Positions 13,201 through 28,200 are shown, counted from the first letter of the stretch. The stretch: 64,000 bases of DNA from Setophaga petechia (GCA_024362935.1 JANCRA010000012.1:2604001-2668000), one strand, 5' to 3'. The notes: generated by a model not told the origin, from the letters alone. Numbers and translations: made by a program.

Positions 13201-16200
13201 GGAAAATTAGGTAGATCACCAAGTGAAGTGTTGTTTACATACCAGGTAAGTGCATTTTTTTCAGAGATCTGTTTTATACTTTGTGTATGACATAAGTTAA
13301 AGTTAAGCGCAGAATTGTTTGTGTTTGTTGTACTGTTTCATCAATAGCACTGCCATTGAAAAATATTAGAAAACACTAAATTCCAGCATTTCTATATACA
13401 AAAGGTGTACCAAAAATCAATTCTGATCAATAGATTAAGAGTCTCAAAATAGGATGATGTTTTTTTCCATCCAAGTTAAAAAGATGTGGTAAAAAAGCAA
13501 CTGGAATAAACTTATTCACTAGTGACATAATATCTCCGAAGTATCACTATTAAATAAAAAAAGTCAGCACTGCAAAAAATTAGGTATTCTCTAGATACAT
13601 GGTGCACTATTTTAATCACAGTATTTAGTCTAGGCAATTTTCTTAATTAGAAGAATGGATGCAGAGCAACTGAAGAATAAGTAATGAAGGTACATTAATT
13701 TCTTTAATAATTTATTTCATTCAAAAGGATGGCATGCAGAACCACAGACAGCGTGATGTGTGTTCATATTACTTATGTGCTTTGTTCAGTGTGACTATGA
13801 AAGAGAATTTCATTTCTGTGTTAATTGCTTTGATCTAAACGTGGCCCTAGCTTATAGCTGGTCGAGCCTGTGGTTTTAGCAGCAAGTAGCTTTATCTGTA
13901 TCTATGAGGTCTTGAAATTTTATAAAATCATGTGATAGTTGAGAGGTTTAAATAATATCAGTCCCCATAATGATACTTAAAATTACAGCTATAAAACTAT
14001 AAAACATAACTTGTGTGCTAGGCTTTTATCTTCTCCCTTATTTAAACTTCTGTCTCATTAATTCTTGATGTCTTGTGAGAAGTAAAGGAAAAGATTCAGC
14101 AGTGGAATAAGTCAAGAATGACATTTAACTGAGAAGAGGATATTCTTTTTTCACAAAACAGGCTAGAAGTGGGGCTTCTGTAATTTCCAAGCAAATACCT
14201 CCTCTCTCTGGTGACACTACTGCAAAAAACAACTACCCTTGTTGCTTGAATATGTCTTGTGTTCCTTTGTGGAAATGTAGGATATGAACTTAACCAGAGA
14301 ACAATGATATAATCTCCCATGTGATGTTTATCTAGGACAGAGACTATGACAGTAAGACCTACATGAGATGTTGACATGAATCTGTTGGGTGTGCAGCAGT
14401 TCTCCTGTCCTTCTCTGTACAAAGATCTTCCCATGATTTTCATGGAAAACATGAAGTTATTATGGAGTGGGTTGAAACCTGAACCACGTGTGCTTTGGAG
14501 CCTGTCTTTGGACTTGTTTTGGTGTAATTCCCTCCTCAGCACATCTGAAAAGGACATAAGGAGCCATTGCTTTTGGCCACTTCAGGGAAAGATTCTTAAT
14601 TGCCTATCAATGAGGTGCTGGGAGAAGTGGCTGTGCATGAGCATTAACTAGGTGGATGTCTTCCTGCAAGTCCAAGACTCTCTGTGTGTCAGTCTCTGCC
14701 TGCATTGAGATCACTGAAAAATCAGATGCCTAAGCCAGCTGCTGATAAAGAGCATTTTTATTTACTGCAAGACTCTTTCCATGTAGACCCTATTTACAAT
14801 ATGGAAAGCATTGACAAATAATACAATTCACACCTTAAAATTTATGATATTCATTTCTAGCTTCATTTCCCTTAATTCCACAAGAAAATGAAGCCAACTT
14901 TGGACTGTAGGATTGAAGTCAGTATGGGTTGTCACACTGATGTGTACCTCTACAAGTGTGGCACAAATGCTTTGGCATGAGAACAGACAATCAGAGCAGA
15001 CAGTTGCATCAGTTAATGTTGGCTTAAAAGCTGCAGTCTTGTTTCAGTGCTTTTTTCAGACTTCTTTCACAGACATGCAAAATCTATGCTTTGTGTAAAA
15101 CCTCTTCTACTCAGTATATACAAAGGAAAGAAAATAATCTTCTTTCCAATAACCCTTCTAAAATAAATTTTCTCTCATGTATTTCCCTGTTTCTTTGGCA
15201 CTTGGGATGGATCCCCTTCTGCTGGTCACTATTATTTTTTTTACTGTGAGCTCTGACTACTTGAGGCAGAATAGTTTCAGCTTTCAACAGTGACTGTTTT
15301 AAATGCAGTGTGTGGCATGATAGGGCAGAAGTGCACAAGGAGACACTGGAGATGTTTATCCTGGAGTGTCTGTGTGTACCAGAGGTATCACCATATACCC
15401 CACTGCCTCAGCCTCATACATGTGATTAGTATCTGCCACCAAAAGCACTTATCAAGTAGATTGGGTATAAGAAAGAATTATATGATGAGAGTGGTGAGTC
15501 ACTGAAAGAAGTTGCCCAGAAAAGCTGTATCTGCCCCATTATTGGAACTGTTCAAGCCAGGTTGGATGGGACTTGGAGCAACCTGATCTAGGGAAAAGTG
15601 TCCCTGTGAATGGCAGGGGTGTGGGACTCAGTGAGCATTGAAGGTCCCTTCCATTCTGAACCATTCTGTGATTCTAGAAGTAGTACTGTTTGGCTCTTGT
15701 TGATAGCCAGTCTGAACAGTGTGATTTATTTTTAAAGGTGGATTGATGAGAATCAATAGTCAGAACAACTTGGGGCTCAGAGTCATGCTTCTTTCCTGTC
15801 TGCCAGCACAGAGCATTTCAGAACTGACAAATGTGCAAGACCTTCATGAAATGAGTCAAAAACCCAGTTGAAAGGGAAACCATGGTTTCAATTTAAAATT
15901 ATTTCTGAACAAAAATGCCTTGGTCCAGAAGTGTCTGTGCTGTACAGTAAATACTCTATTTGCTGCACAACAGGAGAAGAAAGCTTTATGTCTCCCTACC
16001 CATCACAATTTCTCTATCCAGCCTGAGTTCAGTTCAAGTACAGTCCCAATGAAATTAAATTCTGATAACCCAGTCATCCTCTGCTGACATTTCTATTGTT
16101 TCACTATAAGCAGGCTCAGACAATAACCATTCTCCTGTTTAGTGAAATAGAAATGAACTTCTGCTAAATTTTAATATCCAGCTATGCAGTACATCTGGAG

Positions 16201-19200
16201 CACTGACAGCTTGGCTGGTCTCTGAGCAGGTGGAGCAGTAACATGGCTAAAGGCCAGTCCTGCTTTTTCATTTGTTGTTAACTTTATCTGATTTGCTTGT
16301 TGCTATGGCAGTGAGAAGCAGTCTCAAAGGAAGGAGTTAAGCTTTTCCAATGTGTATAGCCTAGATTTGCTGATCCCATACAAGTGCTGATTCTCTTCTC
16401 AGAACACCTCTTCTTTAGACTCAAGGCACTAGGACAAGAGCTTGCAGCTGGTTCTGGCACCTCCAGCATTTGTCGGAACAATTTTGGGAGATTTAGGCTG
16501 TGCAAGTTAGAATGACTTTTCAGAAAGCTCAAATAAATCGAAGATGGTGAAAATAGAGGTAGAACTTTGCAAAAGTGTAATACATTTCTGAGGTGCTGAA
16601 GGTAGTTTAGGAACTGGCTTGGAAAAAATGACTTCTTGTAAACCAGGATGTCTGTTTACCTAAATGAGATGAGTAACCAAAAAGAGGAAGAAGGGAGGAT
16701 AAATTAGAGCCTGACCTGAGAACAAACATGAACATTCACCATACTGGAAGTTTGAATGTGAAATGAACCACACAGTTACATTTATCAAGGTGCACTCTTC
16801 CACCTCAATCTACCCCCAAATGTGGCAGTTTCCTCTTACGTGCATCCATCCTCTGCTTTGCTTCTTGATGTTTGAAGCAATTGCACTGGAAGCTCTCACC
16901 AGATCAGTGCCTCAAGGCTTTTGTGGAGGGTTTCAGCTCACTCCTTGATTTTTCACCCTGAATTGTTCCCTCAATTTTACATTCCTTTTACACTGTAGCT
17001 GGGGGCTTTGGGTGGGTTTTTTTATGGGGAAAATTATATACTTGTTGCCCTTATGATTGATGCTGATAAACCACACATCCACAGAAATCTGGAACTGCTT
17101 CCAGAGGTTCTTATTTTATTCTTAAGTCTTGCAGTGCATCTTGTTTGTGTGTCAGTCTGCTTGGGGGACAGGAGAGCTCCTGGATAGCTGAGAGTTTTAG
17201 TGAAGTTGGCCCTTATTCATGCAGCTATTATTATTCTAAACTCTCTATCCTCTGAGCCATGCATTTGAATACATGTCCCACCATCCAATACTCATGATTC
17301 TGCTCAAGAGCTGCCAGTAAACACTGGATGTATGATAGTGAAGACTTTCCAGTCATGCATGCTCCCATTTCTTCATCAAACCTGTCAGAAGATCTCTGTG
17401 GTTTTTTCAGAAAATCATGTGGTGTTCGCCTCATGATAAAAAGATGCTGCTTTCAGTCCAAAGAATAAGTTGTTTTAACATACCAGCCCTTTGCTTAAGT
17501 GTCCCATCCACAGCAGCCAACACACAATGCACATTGCCAGGCAAATGCTCTGCCTGGGCACCTGGAGTGCCTGGAAGCATTTGGTCAGCTTACATGGTGT
17601 AAGGTTTGGACAAAGCAGCCCCAGAAAGGCAGGACTCAGCTCCTCATCTCTCTTCTGTTAGCAGGAACTGACTTGTGTTATGGTTGCTGTGATGAGGAGA
17701 GCTAGGGGGTCAGGTCAGCCACTGCGGTGAGCACCAGACTGCCAAGAATGCACAGTGGAAATTCTCTGCTTGAATATCCTGTGAGTGGGTGGCTTGTCTG
17801 AAAAAACAAGAAACAGGCTCCCTTGAGTCTGAGAAAGGAGGGAAGTTGAGGGGGAAAATAAAGATCCTAATGGCTTGAGTTCCCCACTCAGAGGTTTAAT
17901 TTTACTCCTGTGGTTACCTTTATAGTCCATGAAATGACATTTTGACCTCCAAGAAGCTGGCTGGTGCCTACAGCACTTCACGGGCTATGCCTTTTATTTT
18001 TGTGTGCATAACATGCAAGAGTTGGCAGAATAATTTGGCTTTCAGTGTGAGGCAGATAATTTTGGTGAAAATTTACTTTTTCAAGAGCCAGAACTTACTG
18101 CAGCTGGAACCAGGATGCGGAGAGGGAAGGACTTGTGAAGGAAAGACGGCTGTGATAAAGGCACAGCAACAACATGGCCTGTACATTTGTGAAAATCTTA
18201 TCCACATCTGTGTGCACTGTCATGAGGTCTTGCAAACAGCATCCCTGTTCTCTGCTTGTGTGGAAGCACAAGAGCCCATTCCTACTTGTGAAGAAGTGCA
18301 CTTGCATCAAAGGCAGACCCCCAAATGGAGGTCAGTGCCTGCAGGAGCCAACAGAAAGGAGCTTAGGTGGCTTTGCCATTTGCTGCCCATCATGTCCGTT
18401 TGAACACCTCCATCTGTTGCTGGCTTCCCCCTGTGCTGCAGCTGGCATCTCTCAGCATCACGGGGCCATACTCTGACACCATCCTCTTTTCCCTTCCCAG
18501 TTGTGTCTCTGCTTGTGATCTGGCACAGTTGTGTTTTTTCCAGCATCCCCCTCTGAAGCACAGACTTCATGCCAAGGTTTCTGTGCATCTCTGTTAGGTT
18601 CCTCTCCTCTGCTGCTGTCCAACTGTTCTTGAATTTCTGGCCCCTCTTGTTATCCACCAGTGGCTTCCTTGGTGGTTTTTTGTTTCTCTCTTTGATTTTC
18701 TACATTAGTGAAGGATAAAGGGCAACCAGTTTTATCTCAGTGGTGCAATTCATGGGCTAGAAGCTGCTTACCACAGATGGATACCATAGTAGACAGTATC
18801 CCTTATTTACAGAGTCATGTCCAGGAATTCTTCTGGGAAAGGAAACTTTGTATAGATGAGGTTGTGCTTGATGACAGACAAATGGAAAAGCAGAGAAATA
18901 GATAAAGAAGACATGCAGAACTTTGGTGATGCTCCATGGGTGCGCACTCCTCTTGTTCTTGGATGGTTTGTAAGGGACCAGAAGTGAGTTGGCTGGACAT
19001 GACAGTGCAAACCAGGAAAGCTGCAGAGCAAGCAAAACAAGTGAAAAAGAACATGAATCTGTCTGGAAAATCCAATCCCAGATGCAAGATGGGTGAGCGA
19101 AAAAGAGGCTGAGGGAGTGGTTCTCTTTTACACCTCTATATCTTTAATTGCAAAGAAAATTGTGAAAAACCAGGAGACAAAAAGAAAAAAAAAAAAAGGA

Positions 19201-22200
19201 AAGAAAAAAGGGATAAACCCATTGCTAGCTAGGTAAAAGATGGGCTTTGATTTAACACCAGAAATCTAAAATGCTAGGAACTCTCTTAGAGAATTTTCAG
19301 ACTACAAACGGTATTTTTTTACTAAAATAAAAGTAAAAAATCTGAAGAAATAAGATATCACCTTCCTAACTCTGCAAAAAGACTAATTGCTACTCATAAA
19401 ATATTAAAGATTTTAAAGTTCATTGTAGATTAATAAACAGGATAAAAAATGTAAGAGCTAAATGTGAATGCTCAGAGCATCTACAGTAGCTGTGTAAGAG
19501 CAGCAGCCATGTACACTGCTAATAAGCAAGTTCATGTCTAAATGTGATTATAAGTGGAACAGACATGGAGATAATTTACCCTCTAGCATACAGAAAGCAT
19601 GAAACTACAATGAAAAATACACAGCATTTCTGTGAACAGATTTTTAAGTAAGGGGCAAAAGATAGAAACAAAGCAAGCAAAGAAATTTCTGGCTGTGATG
19701 AAAAATACAGGACACTGGAAAATGGCTTGAATGTGAAGTCACAGATATGCTTGGGCCAGCTGGAGCCTTTTTGTCAATATTTTTCTTTGGGTTTTTTTTC
19801 CAGTACTTCTGTGCTGATGAAGCAAGGATAAGACAGTGGCACACAGGAATCTAAATGCCACATTTGCATTGGTATTACAAAGAGGAAATATGAATTTGCT
19901 ACTAAACATGCTCTCATTATTTGAATATTAGGTACCAAAAGCAATGTACAACTGTTGTCTCACTGCTTGGAGCAGATAACCACTGCTTTTAGGTAAACCA
20001 TAGCAACAGGATGGGTACTAACCACAGGTGTAAAAGCACAAGAGATAACATATTTATAGCACTTTTATCCTTCCAATAAGGAAAGCATTGGGGAAACTAC
20101 TTATCAGTTCAGTAATACTTACCCAGCAGTCTGATACAAGATGGAAAAGTTGGGTTGCAGGTGGACTTTGAGATCTTGAACTCAACATTATGAAATCCAG
20201 GTATGGCTTAAGGAAGATTTATGTGTAAAATACTCAAATTTCCCATTCCAGGCTACATTCTCGTCAGACCTGCAAGCAAGAAATCCTGTTTAGATCAAAC
20301 GATATTTTTGGGATAAATCATGCAGTAGGGAGCAAGTTACACCTGGTGATTGAAGATCACTCCCAACTGAACAATTGTATTGCATTTTATTCTGGACAGC
20401 ATAGCTGTGGATTTGCACAGGCTTTATCAAAACTGCAAGTCCACTTTCTGCAAACACAGGGCATGATCGTGAGAACAAAAGGCAGTGGGGAGTCCTGGTG
20501 GCACAAAGTCCCTCTGCTGGGAAATGGCTTACCAGACTCTTCAAAAACCAGGCCACTGAACAGCTGACAGACATTGGAATAGGCTTTTTCAAACTAAACT
20601 ATCAAAAAGCCCTCATAACAAGGTAGCCTGTTATTGCAGAAAATATTTATGCTCAGGCATTAAACTGGAAGACATGAACAGTATTTTCCTGGTGACAAAA
20701 GAAGTATAGACCTGAAAAAACATTCCTCCATTTCAAGCAAAATAAGAGAAAAACTGAAATATGTTTGAACTATTTTCTACACTTAAAGGAATTATAAAAC
20801 AAGGGTTAAATCGTCATTTGCAGGGTTGTTTAAATTTTACTGTGTCCATGAGAAATGAAGTATTGCCAAGTCCTCACAAGGGCTGATGTTTTCCAGAAGA
20901 ATTATTACAGGACTGCTACAAATTCCATACAGGACACATTATCAAATGTTCTGTTTAACATCATAATTGCACTGAGCACTGCAGTGTGATGTTACAGTGA
21001 TGTTATAGAAAGTCTGAGTTCCCCTGGGTGTCTTCTGACGGAGCCAACAAAGATCTCAAGGTGCAGAGGGCTGAAAAAGAAAGGGAGGTATTTATCATGA
21101 CAGCAGGTGTACTTCTGATTTGGAGACTGAAATGACAAAAGGGCAGAAAGAAGGAGAGAAGAAATCCTTGAGGGGATTTGGAAAAAAATAGCATCACTGA
21201 TACTGCAGCACTTGAGGTTGGAGGCTTATCAGTCCCATTTGTAACAGCTGAACATTCAGGTTGAGTTCAGTTTAAAGGGCTCTTGGTAAAAGCAGCATTT
21301 TTATTATCCCTCAAAGAAGGCTTGCACAGACAGATTTACTGTCTGCCCCTTGTCTTCCTCTGCAAGGAGAAGGAATCTCATGTAGGATTTTGGTAGCAAC
21401 ATAGAGCTGTGGGTCAGGTGCAGCTTTGCCAGGCTGCATAAGATAAGACTTTTTAAGATGAGATTAGACCTGGCATCGTGCAAGGGCCTGTATGTGTCTG
21501 TCTGACTGCTGAACCATGGGAATGGGCTGCCTTCTCCTTAGGTAACACAGTTCTTGTTGAAGTCTTGGATCACCACTGATGGCACTTCTTCAAATTAACT
21601 TGGCATTCAGTAAAGTATCATTCTCCTCCTGATCCTATCTACCTAATTGCACTTTTGAAAAATGCTTTCTGGTTGAGCATTTGCATGACCTTACTTTTTC
21701 CTTTATTGGTACTCCTCAGACTGCCAGATGGACCGATGGAGCTTTGTTCTTTGAGCCATTCATGAATATTTTAGAGAAGCAATGAAACTTATTCATAGCA
21801 CATTGGTTTTGCAATAAAATTATTATTAAAATTGTTTAAATTCTTGATAATTTATTTCAGCTGCTTATTTTTTCTGGCAGGTCCTTAGGAGGAAGGGGAA
21901 GAGGGGAAATATGAAACAGAAAATAACAAGTTAAAATTAATCAAATAATATTCCTTCCAAGTTTATAGTAACAAAGTGTTAGCAGTCATGCTGAAGAATT
22001 TCTCTGCACACAAAGCGTCATTCAGCTTCTCCTTATTAGATCATCTTTATGAAGCCTCCACATTATTTGTTCTCTTGAGAGCTCCTGGTATTTGCAGAAT
22101 TACTTTAAATGTGTTAAATATGAGTATTTTGAATTAAGCGCTTTTAAAATAGTCCTTTGAGGGACAGCTGCAAGACCAGCAATTAAAGACAAAATAAGGG

Positions 22201-25200
22201 TTAGCCATAACCATTCCACTTCCTCTTTGGCTACTCTCTGTGTTAGTTCCCAGAGTGGTTCTTGGCCCCAGTTTTCCATTCAGCCAATTGCAACTGAGAT
22301 GTGTGTACACAATGGATGCATGAGGGGTGGGCAATGAGTTCTCCTGTCTGGTGTAGCTGAGCTTTCAATTCCAAGAGGTGGAGTTGATGCCTTTCTAAGA
22401 AAACAGCCAAAAAAAAAAAAAACAGTTTCTGTGGAAAACAGAACAGATACTTCTTTCATTTCCCCCTTAGAGCTGTGTTTTTCAGAGATAACTTTGCTAG
22501 CTGGTTACCTCTACATCCCTATTCCTAGGGAGATAAATCCAGGCAACCACTAACAGATCCTTCAAAGACAATGATGCTGAGTGGTTTGACTTCAGGTTTG
22601 TGGCTCACTCTGCATGTACTGATTGTTGGCAACAATCAGGGACAACTGAGCCCTGCCAAAGGGACCCAACAGATAACCCAACAGAGCTGTAACTCCCACT
22701 TGTGCTAAGAGAAAGGAATATGGCTGTCCACTGAAGTTCCTAGGAAGCTTCCTTTCATTTGTTATGCTGAGGTAACAGAGAATAGTGTGTGTGTTGATTC
22801 AGAAACCCTTCTTTTCTTTCTTTGTTTCCTTAGTCTATGTTTAAAGGCTTGCTTTTAGTGGTTTCTTGTTCATTTTCTTTTTAAGCCTGTCCTTGGAGCC
22901 TAACCTTCCAGTGGAGGTAGTATTTAGGGGAAAGGCTACAAATTTTAAAGAGATTTTTTTCAGAGGTTCATAGAGAAAGAATTTGCCTATACTGCTTCTT
23001 TAGTGGTTCTTGAGGAAAACATTAATCTGAAAGCTATCCTAAGCATGCTATGCAGATAATAATTCTTGTGGAAAGCACAGAAGTCCAGCATGGTTAACAA
23101 TTTATAGCAATTAGGATTTAATTTGAACTTAATAAAAGGTATGGTTTTCCGTCCATGTGGTAAGGTTATGCTTAAAGTATTTGACCCATTTTTATAAACT
23201 GTATATTTATTAACTGTGTATTTCATATACCGTTCTAATTATCTTTTTAGCAACAAAATTCTGTTATAAAGAAGCACAAATGAGTTTTTCCTATAAAGTG
23301 CATATCTAGACTTATTCTAATTTAAACTTCAAATGCTATTTTTAAAACTGACCCCCTAAAACTTTTTATTTACCCTGGTGTGTCTTGTTTCCATCTCGCT
23401 TCAATCATCAAGCAATTAAACCAAAAATGAGGATGCACACACAAGGTTATATAGACCTAAATGAGCTTTTAAAATGCTTTAAAATTACTTTGAGTGACTT
23501 CCCTATATAAAATCTTGTAACCTGAGTGATGTATTAAATTAAAACTAAATCAAAGGGTAGTGCATGAGAGCAGTCATATGCTCACTCTTGAGGAGTGAAG
23601 GGTTTACAAACAGATTTCTCTCGGGGAAGAAAAGCAATTGACACCCAATTAGTTAAAGCATATTCCTAAAGCTCAATGACTCGAGAGCAAATTACGGTTG
23701 TCATTGTGGATTTGTGAAGTGTGCTGAACCATGATGCATTCCTTCTGAGGGAACTTGCTTAGACATGAAAGTATAAAAAAAACAGAGCACGTAAGAGTTC
23801 TCCGTGCTTCTATAATATCTGAGCTTCAATAAAACAAATTTATAAAGTAACCATGAAGTCAGCTGGATGCATTTTTATAGATTCCCGCTGCTTGTTAAAA
23901 ACCTGTTGATGACTCACCAAGCTTTGAACTGAAATGCAGTATATCAGTCCCTTCCTCCTTGCAATTGGTGTGCCCTTAGCTTTGTAGCTGTAAGCTGTCA
24001 CAGAGATGGTCTGTGCCTGAGCAAAAGCTACGTGAGAGAAGGGGGTTTGCTGCATGACTAGGAAGAGGTGGACATGTTGCTCTCTGTCTCTGAGAAGGGC
24101 TTTTCCTTCTTCAAGTGGAAGATCAGTGCTGTGTGATAGTGATCAAGGAAACTCTCATCAGCAAGGGACGTTTTCAAACTTCATTCCTATTTCTTTATTT
24201 GCATGTCCTTCATATGAAATAGCCCCAAGCCTAGACTTTATTATCAGTCAACCATTTTTGCAAGATTATGCAAGAGGAGGTGAACAGCTGTCATTTACAA
24301 ATATACATGAGTCTGGGAAATAAGCTTATTACTTTTTCGACTCATTTAAGAAAAGCCTGTTTTAGCATGGTAAAGCAGTACAGCTGTACATCAGAAAAGG
24401 CATCACCTATTCACAGCCTCCCTTAAGGCCTTGATCTAGTATGCTTCAGCTAACAGAGGATAAGGTTCCCTCATAGCAATGCCCCAGCATAATGCACCAG
24501 CCACACGCTGTGTGCAACACCCAGGGCAGCTGCCAGCCCAGGACATGGTGCTGCGTGCCCAGGGCACAGTGGTGCCTGCCCCAGGACACGGTGCTGCCTG
24601 TCCAGGGCACAGTGCTGCCTGTCCAGGACACGGTGCTGCCTGTCCAGGGCACAGTGCTGCCTGCCCAGGACACGGTGCTGCCTGTCCAGGACACGGTGCT
24701 GCCTGTCCAGGGCACAGTGCTGCCTGTCCAGGACATGGTGCTGCCAGTCCCAGGACATGATGCTGCCTGCCCAGGGCACAGTGGTGCCTGCCCAGGACAT
24801 GGTGCTGCCTGTCCAGGACATGGTGCTGCCTGCCCAGGACATGGTGCTGCTTGCCCAGGACACGGTGCTGCCTGCCCAGGACACGGTGCTGCCTGCCCAG
24901 GACACGGTGCTGCCTGCCCCAGGACATGGTGCTGCCAGCCCCAGGCACAGCGCTGCCTGCCTAGGGCACAGTGCTGCCTGCCCAGGGCACAGAGCTGCCT
25001 GCTCAGAGTACAGTGGTGCCATCCCGGTCCAGGACACAGTGGTGCCTGCAGGCACAGCAGCTGTGGCCCCATGGGCACGAGGGCTGTGGCACGTCTGCAA
25101 GCGTGGTGAGCCGTGGGGTCAGCAGGCAGTGGCACCCCAGCCAGCTGGAGGCCCGCATCACACGGCCTGCTCGGCTTCCATCATCCTCTTCATTCAGCAG

Positions 25201-28200
25201 CTTCAGTGTGGTCCTGAATAAGGATGCTTTTCTCAACTGGAAGCAGAAACTACTTAGTGACAAAGTAATTAAATCATGCTGCTCATGAAAAGCCCTTACT
25301 GTTAATTTACGGTATTTGTTGGAGCTCCCAGAATACAATCATTGAAATAAAGACTGAATTGAGAACAAAAGGAGGGAACTTGTTGAAAAATTTAAATATA
25401 AAACAAATTTTATAACAATTTGACGTGTGTCTGCTTGATTTAATTGGTTTTAAGGAACCCACTCCAAGGTTCTAGGTACATTAAGAGAATTTGAGCATTT
25501 TCTGATTATCTTTCTTTGCAAGTTTATTGCCTTAAGAATAGTTTAACAGTTTTACCACAGTTATTGAGAGCCTTTTGAGATAAAGGGGATCTTCATATTC
25601 TTTCTGTTTAGTGCAAGTTTTGAAAAAATTGTTCTTTGTCTCCTGTAGCTGACACAGAATATAGGAAAGGATAAGGAAAGATGAAGGTAGACTTGGCCAT
25701 AAAGAAGAGAGAAATCTTAAAATAAGTATGAAACCAGGAAATCCAAGAAGAAGCTCTCACAAACTTAATGGCTGCCAAGTCTACATTTTGTGACTGGGAA
25801 TTGAAACTTGTATAAAGCCTCATAAAATCAATAAAGAAAAAAAGTGCATTCACATTATCTGTTACTTATTTCAACATGAATAGTAAAGTATTTTGTTTTA
25901 TTTTAGAAGATTTGTCTGTCATTGCTCTAATTGTATTATTTTTCAGGTAATGATGTTAAACTTATATTACCTATTAAGCTAAATAATACTGGTATAAATT
26001 TTATTTTAATTTTCTCATTTATTTTGACTATCTTCTCTTTGCAGGAACCTCATCCTTCTCAAATAAGACCTGAAAGTGGTCCACAAGCAGGTGGAACCAG
26101 ACTTACCATCTCTGGTATAAATCTGGCCACTGGTTCCAAGAAGGATGTTCAAGTTACAGTTGGTAGCCAGCCTTGCAGTGTGTACGTAGCCCAAGTAACT
26201 AACTATACAGAGCTGTGTCCTAAAGAAGCACCAACATTTTCTGCCCTTTATAAATTAAAAAAGTCCTTTGTCTATATCTTTGTAACTCCTCCCATGCAAT
26301 GGAGATCTGCATGTAACTCTCAGACAGAAACTCACTCAGAGGCTTTAGCAGAAGGAGCAGCTATAAAAACACCTTAAGTGGGAGAATTTAGATGTCCGAA
26401 GGTTTCTCCACTTTTGGCTTTCTCTGCTAGACTGGCTGCTTCAAACCCACCCATGCTTTCACTCAGCATGTCCTCAGTGGTTTTGTATAAAATTCTAATT
26501 GTCTAGTCTCCCCATGGTTTGTTCTTCTCCCTTCTTTTTCCTTTTATTAATTGTTGCCCTTGTCTTTTCTCAAAAAAAAAAAGGAAGGACACTAAGTGTG
26601 CTGACATTGCACTGTTCCTGTGTTTGTACAATGTTCATTGTTACATCCTATATCTCTTTTGTTAAAAAGCTTATGTGATCTAATGGAAGTGTTATCTCCT
26701 CTCATAACTACTGTACCCAGCAAAAATAGAGCCCTGGTATTTTTGTTCTGGAGTATACAGTAAAAAAATACTAAACTAACAGAAGATGTTTCCTCTTCTT
26801 TTTCTTTTTCAATCCAGTACTGAATTTGGAGACGAGATTGTCTGCATTACAGGACGTAACAACAAGGTTGAACCTGTTCCAGTCACAATGAACTATGGGA
26901 GCACGAGAATTACTGTCCCACAGCTGTTTACATACAGTGAGAATCCTACTGTCACCAAATTCCTGCCAGTCAACAGCTTCAGCAGGTAATGAAATGTTTG
27001 TCATAACTTTCTTCACAACTGGCTTAAAATATGTGTAATAGGTAATAAAAACATTAAATATAGAATTGTTTGAAATAAACTCCTATACTCTATCAATGCG
27101 CACATTCAGGAATGTAGGGCTTGTGGTCTTAACTGCAATTGATGTTTGAAAGTATTAAGAAATTAATTAAATTAAAAGTGTTAAAATTAGGAAGTAAACC
27201 GAATTTTTATCCCTTTTCAAAGTCAATGTAAAAAATGTAACATCATGACTTAACAAACAAAACATTAAAAATAAATTTGGCTGTGGCTTCTCTTGGAGAT
27301 ATTAGTACCTGTCTTCTTGAATATTGAGTAATCACTTGTATAAAATAGGATTTGGTTGTAATGTTTCCTTTTCGTTTTTGGTTGGGTGACTTTGGGACCT
27401 AGAATTTTTCTTTGGTAGATCAATAGTGATTTACCTCGTGGAATTCAAATGACTTTTTTTTCTTCTGTATCAACTAAAGCCTATTTTTATGTATTGCTTT
27501 GAGGTTTACTATCCCTCTAAATCCATGTCACTTCAATGACTTTAATTCCCACTGGCAAATTCTTCTTCTTATGTGAATGTATTATTTTTAAACAATGTGC
27601 TGCAAATAAAAGGGAATACAGAAGCCAGGTCCCTACAGACCTGTGGAAAATATACTCTCAGCTTTGTCTCTATGTGCATATTGTAGGCAGAGTGATTTTA
27701 ATAGTAACATTGGAGAAGTAAAGCATACAAAGATTGGCATCAATGTACAGCCAAAAATCCTGGCAAAGCAATTTGTACTTTTTTCAATCATGCTGTTTTA
27801 AATAGAGTTTTAAGTTGACATTGATTTTTTAAATGTTTTCATCATCAATAGCTTTAACAGAAGTCCTTTTTGTAGGACATCTAATTGTCATATAGGCATC
27901 ACACATAAGGGGTTTTTTTCAGTGGAAGCAGTAGCAGTGCAGGATGAAGCAGTGTATAGCTGTGGAAGTCCGCCAGTGACTTAACTTCTTTTTTAATTCC
28001 GCCTTGCAGTGGAGGAAGAAATATTACAGTAACTGGAACCGGTTTTGAGCTCATCCAGTCTTTCTCATTGGTGATATATGCAGAGCGTCCAGAAGCAGGG
28101 AGGATGAATCAAAAAAAGGTAATTTTCTTTCTTTTGCCCCAAAGGCATAACACTGCATGTACAACATATAATCTGTTCAAAAACTGCATATAAACTTTCC

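Larger units (their letters stand above)
13246..26044. other. 12.8 kb intron between window exons 5 and 6
   Basis: Largest intron in the window. It contains the CR1 fragment at 15464, the A-rich tract at 19179 and the minisatellite at 24532-25050. No additional in-phase exon with plexin similarity was found, and the IPT sequence is continuous across the junction. Confidence 0.65.

Noticed and set aside
14096..14557. 153-codon frame on the minus strand
   Set aside because: No recognisable family and no consistent splice or promoter context; it lies in the long intron and looks like a chance frame.
17942..18657. Overlapping frames of 100-153 codons on both strands
   Set aside because: Mutually overlapping in opposite directions with no domain or composition signal; chance frames in a locally GC-richer part of the intron.
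24532..25050. CRISPR-like array
   Set aside because: The units abut with no unique spacers and the host is a vertebrate; this is an ordinary minisatellite.
24436..25135. Frames of 170-229 codons on the minus strand and up to 205 codons on the plus strand over the minisatellite
   Set aside because: They follow from a stop-free unit of 21 bp, are open in several frames at once, and 20-, 22- and 26-bp units shift the repeat register. No splice structure or family similarity.
25931..26377. A single 148-codon gene
   Set aside because: Only 26045-26181 is plexin coding sequence; the rest is intron read-through on each side of a well-defined acceptor and donor.
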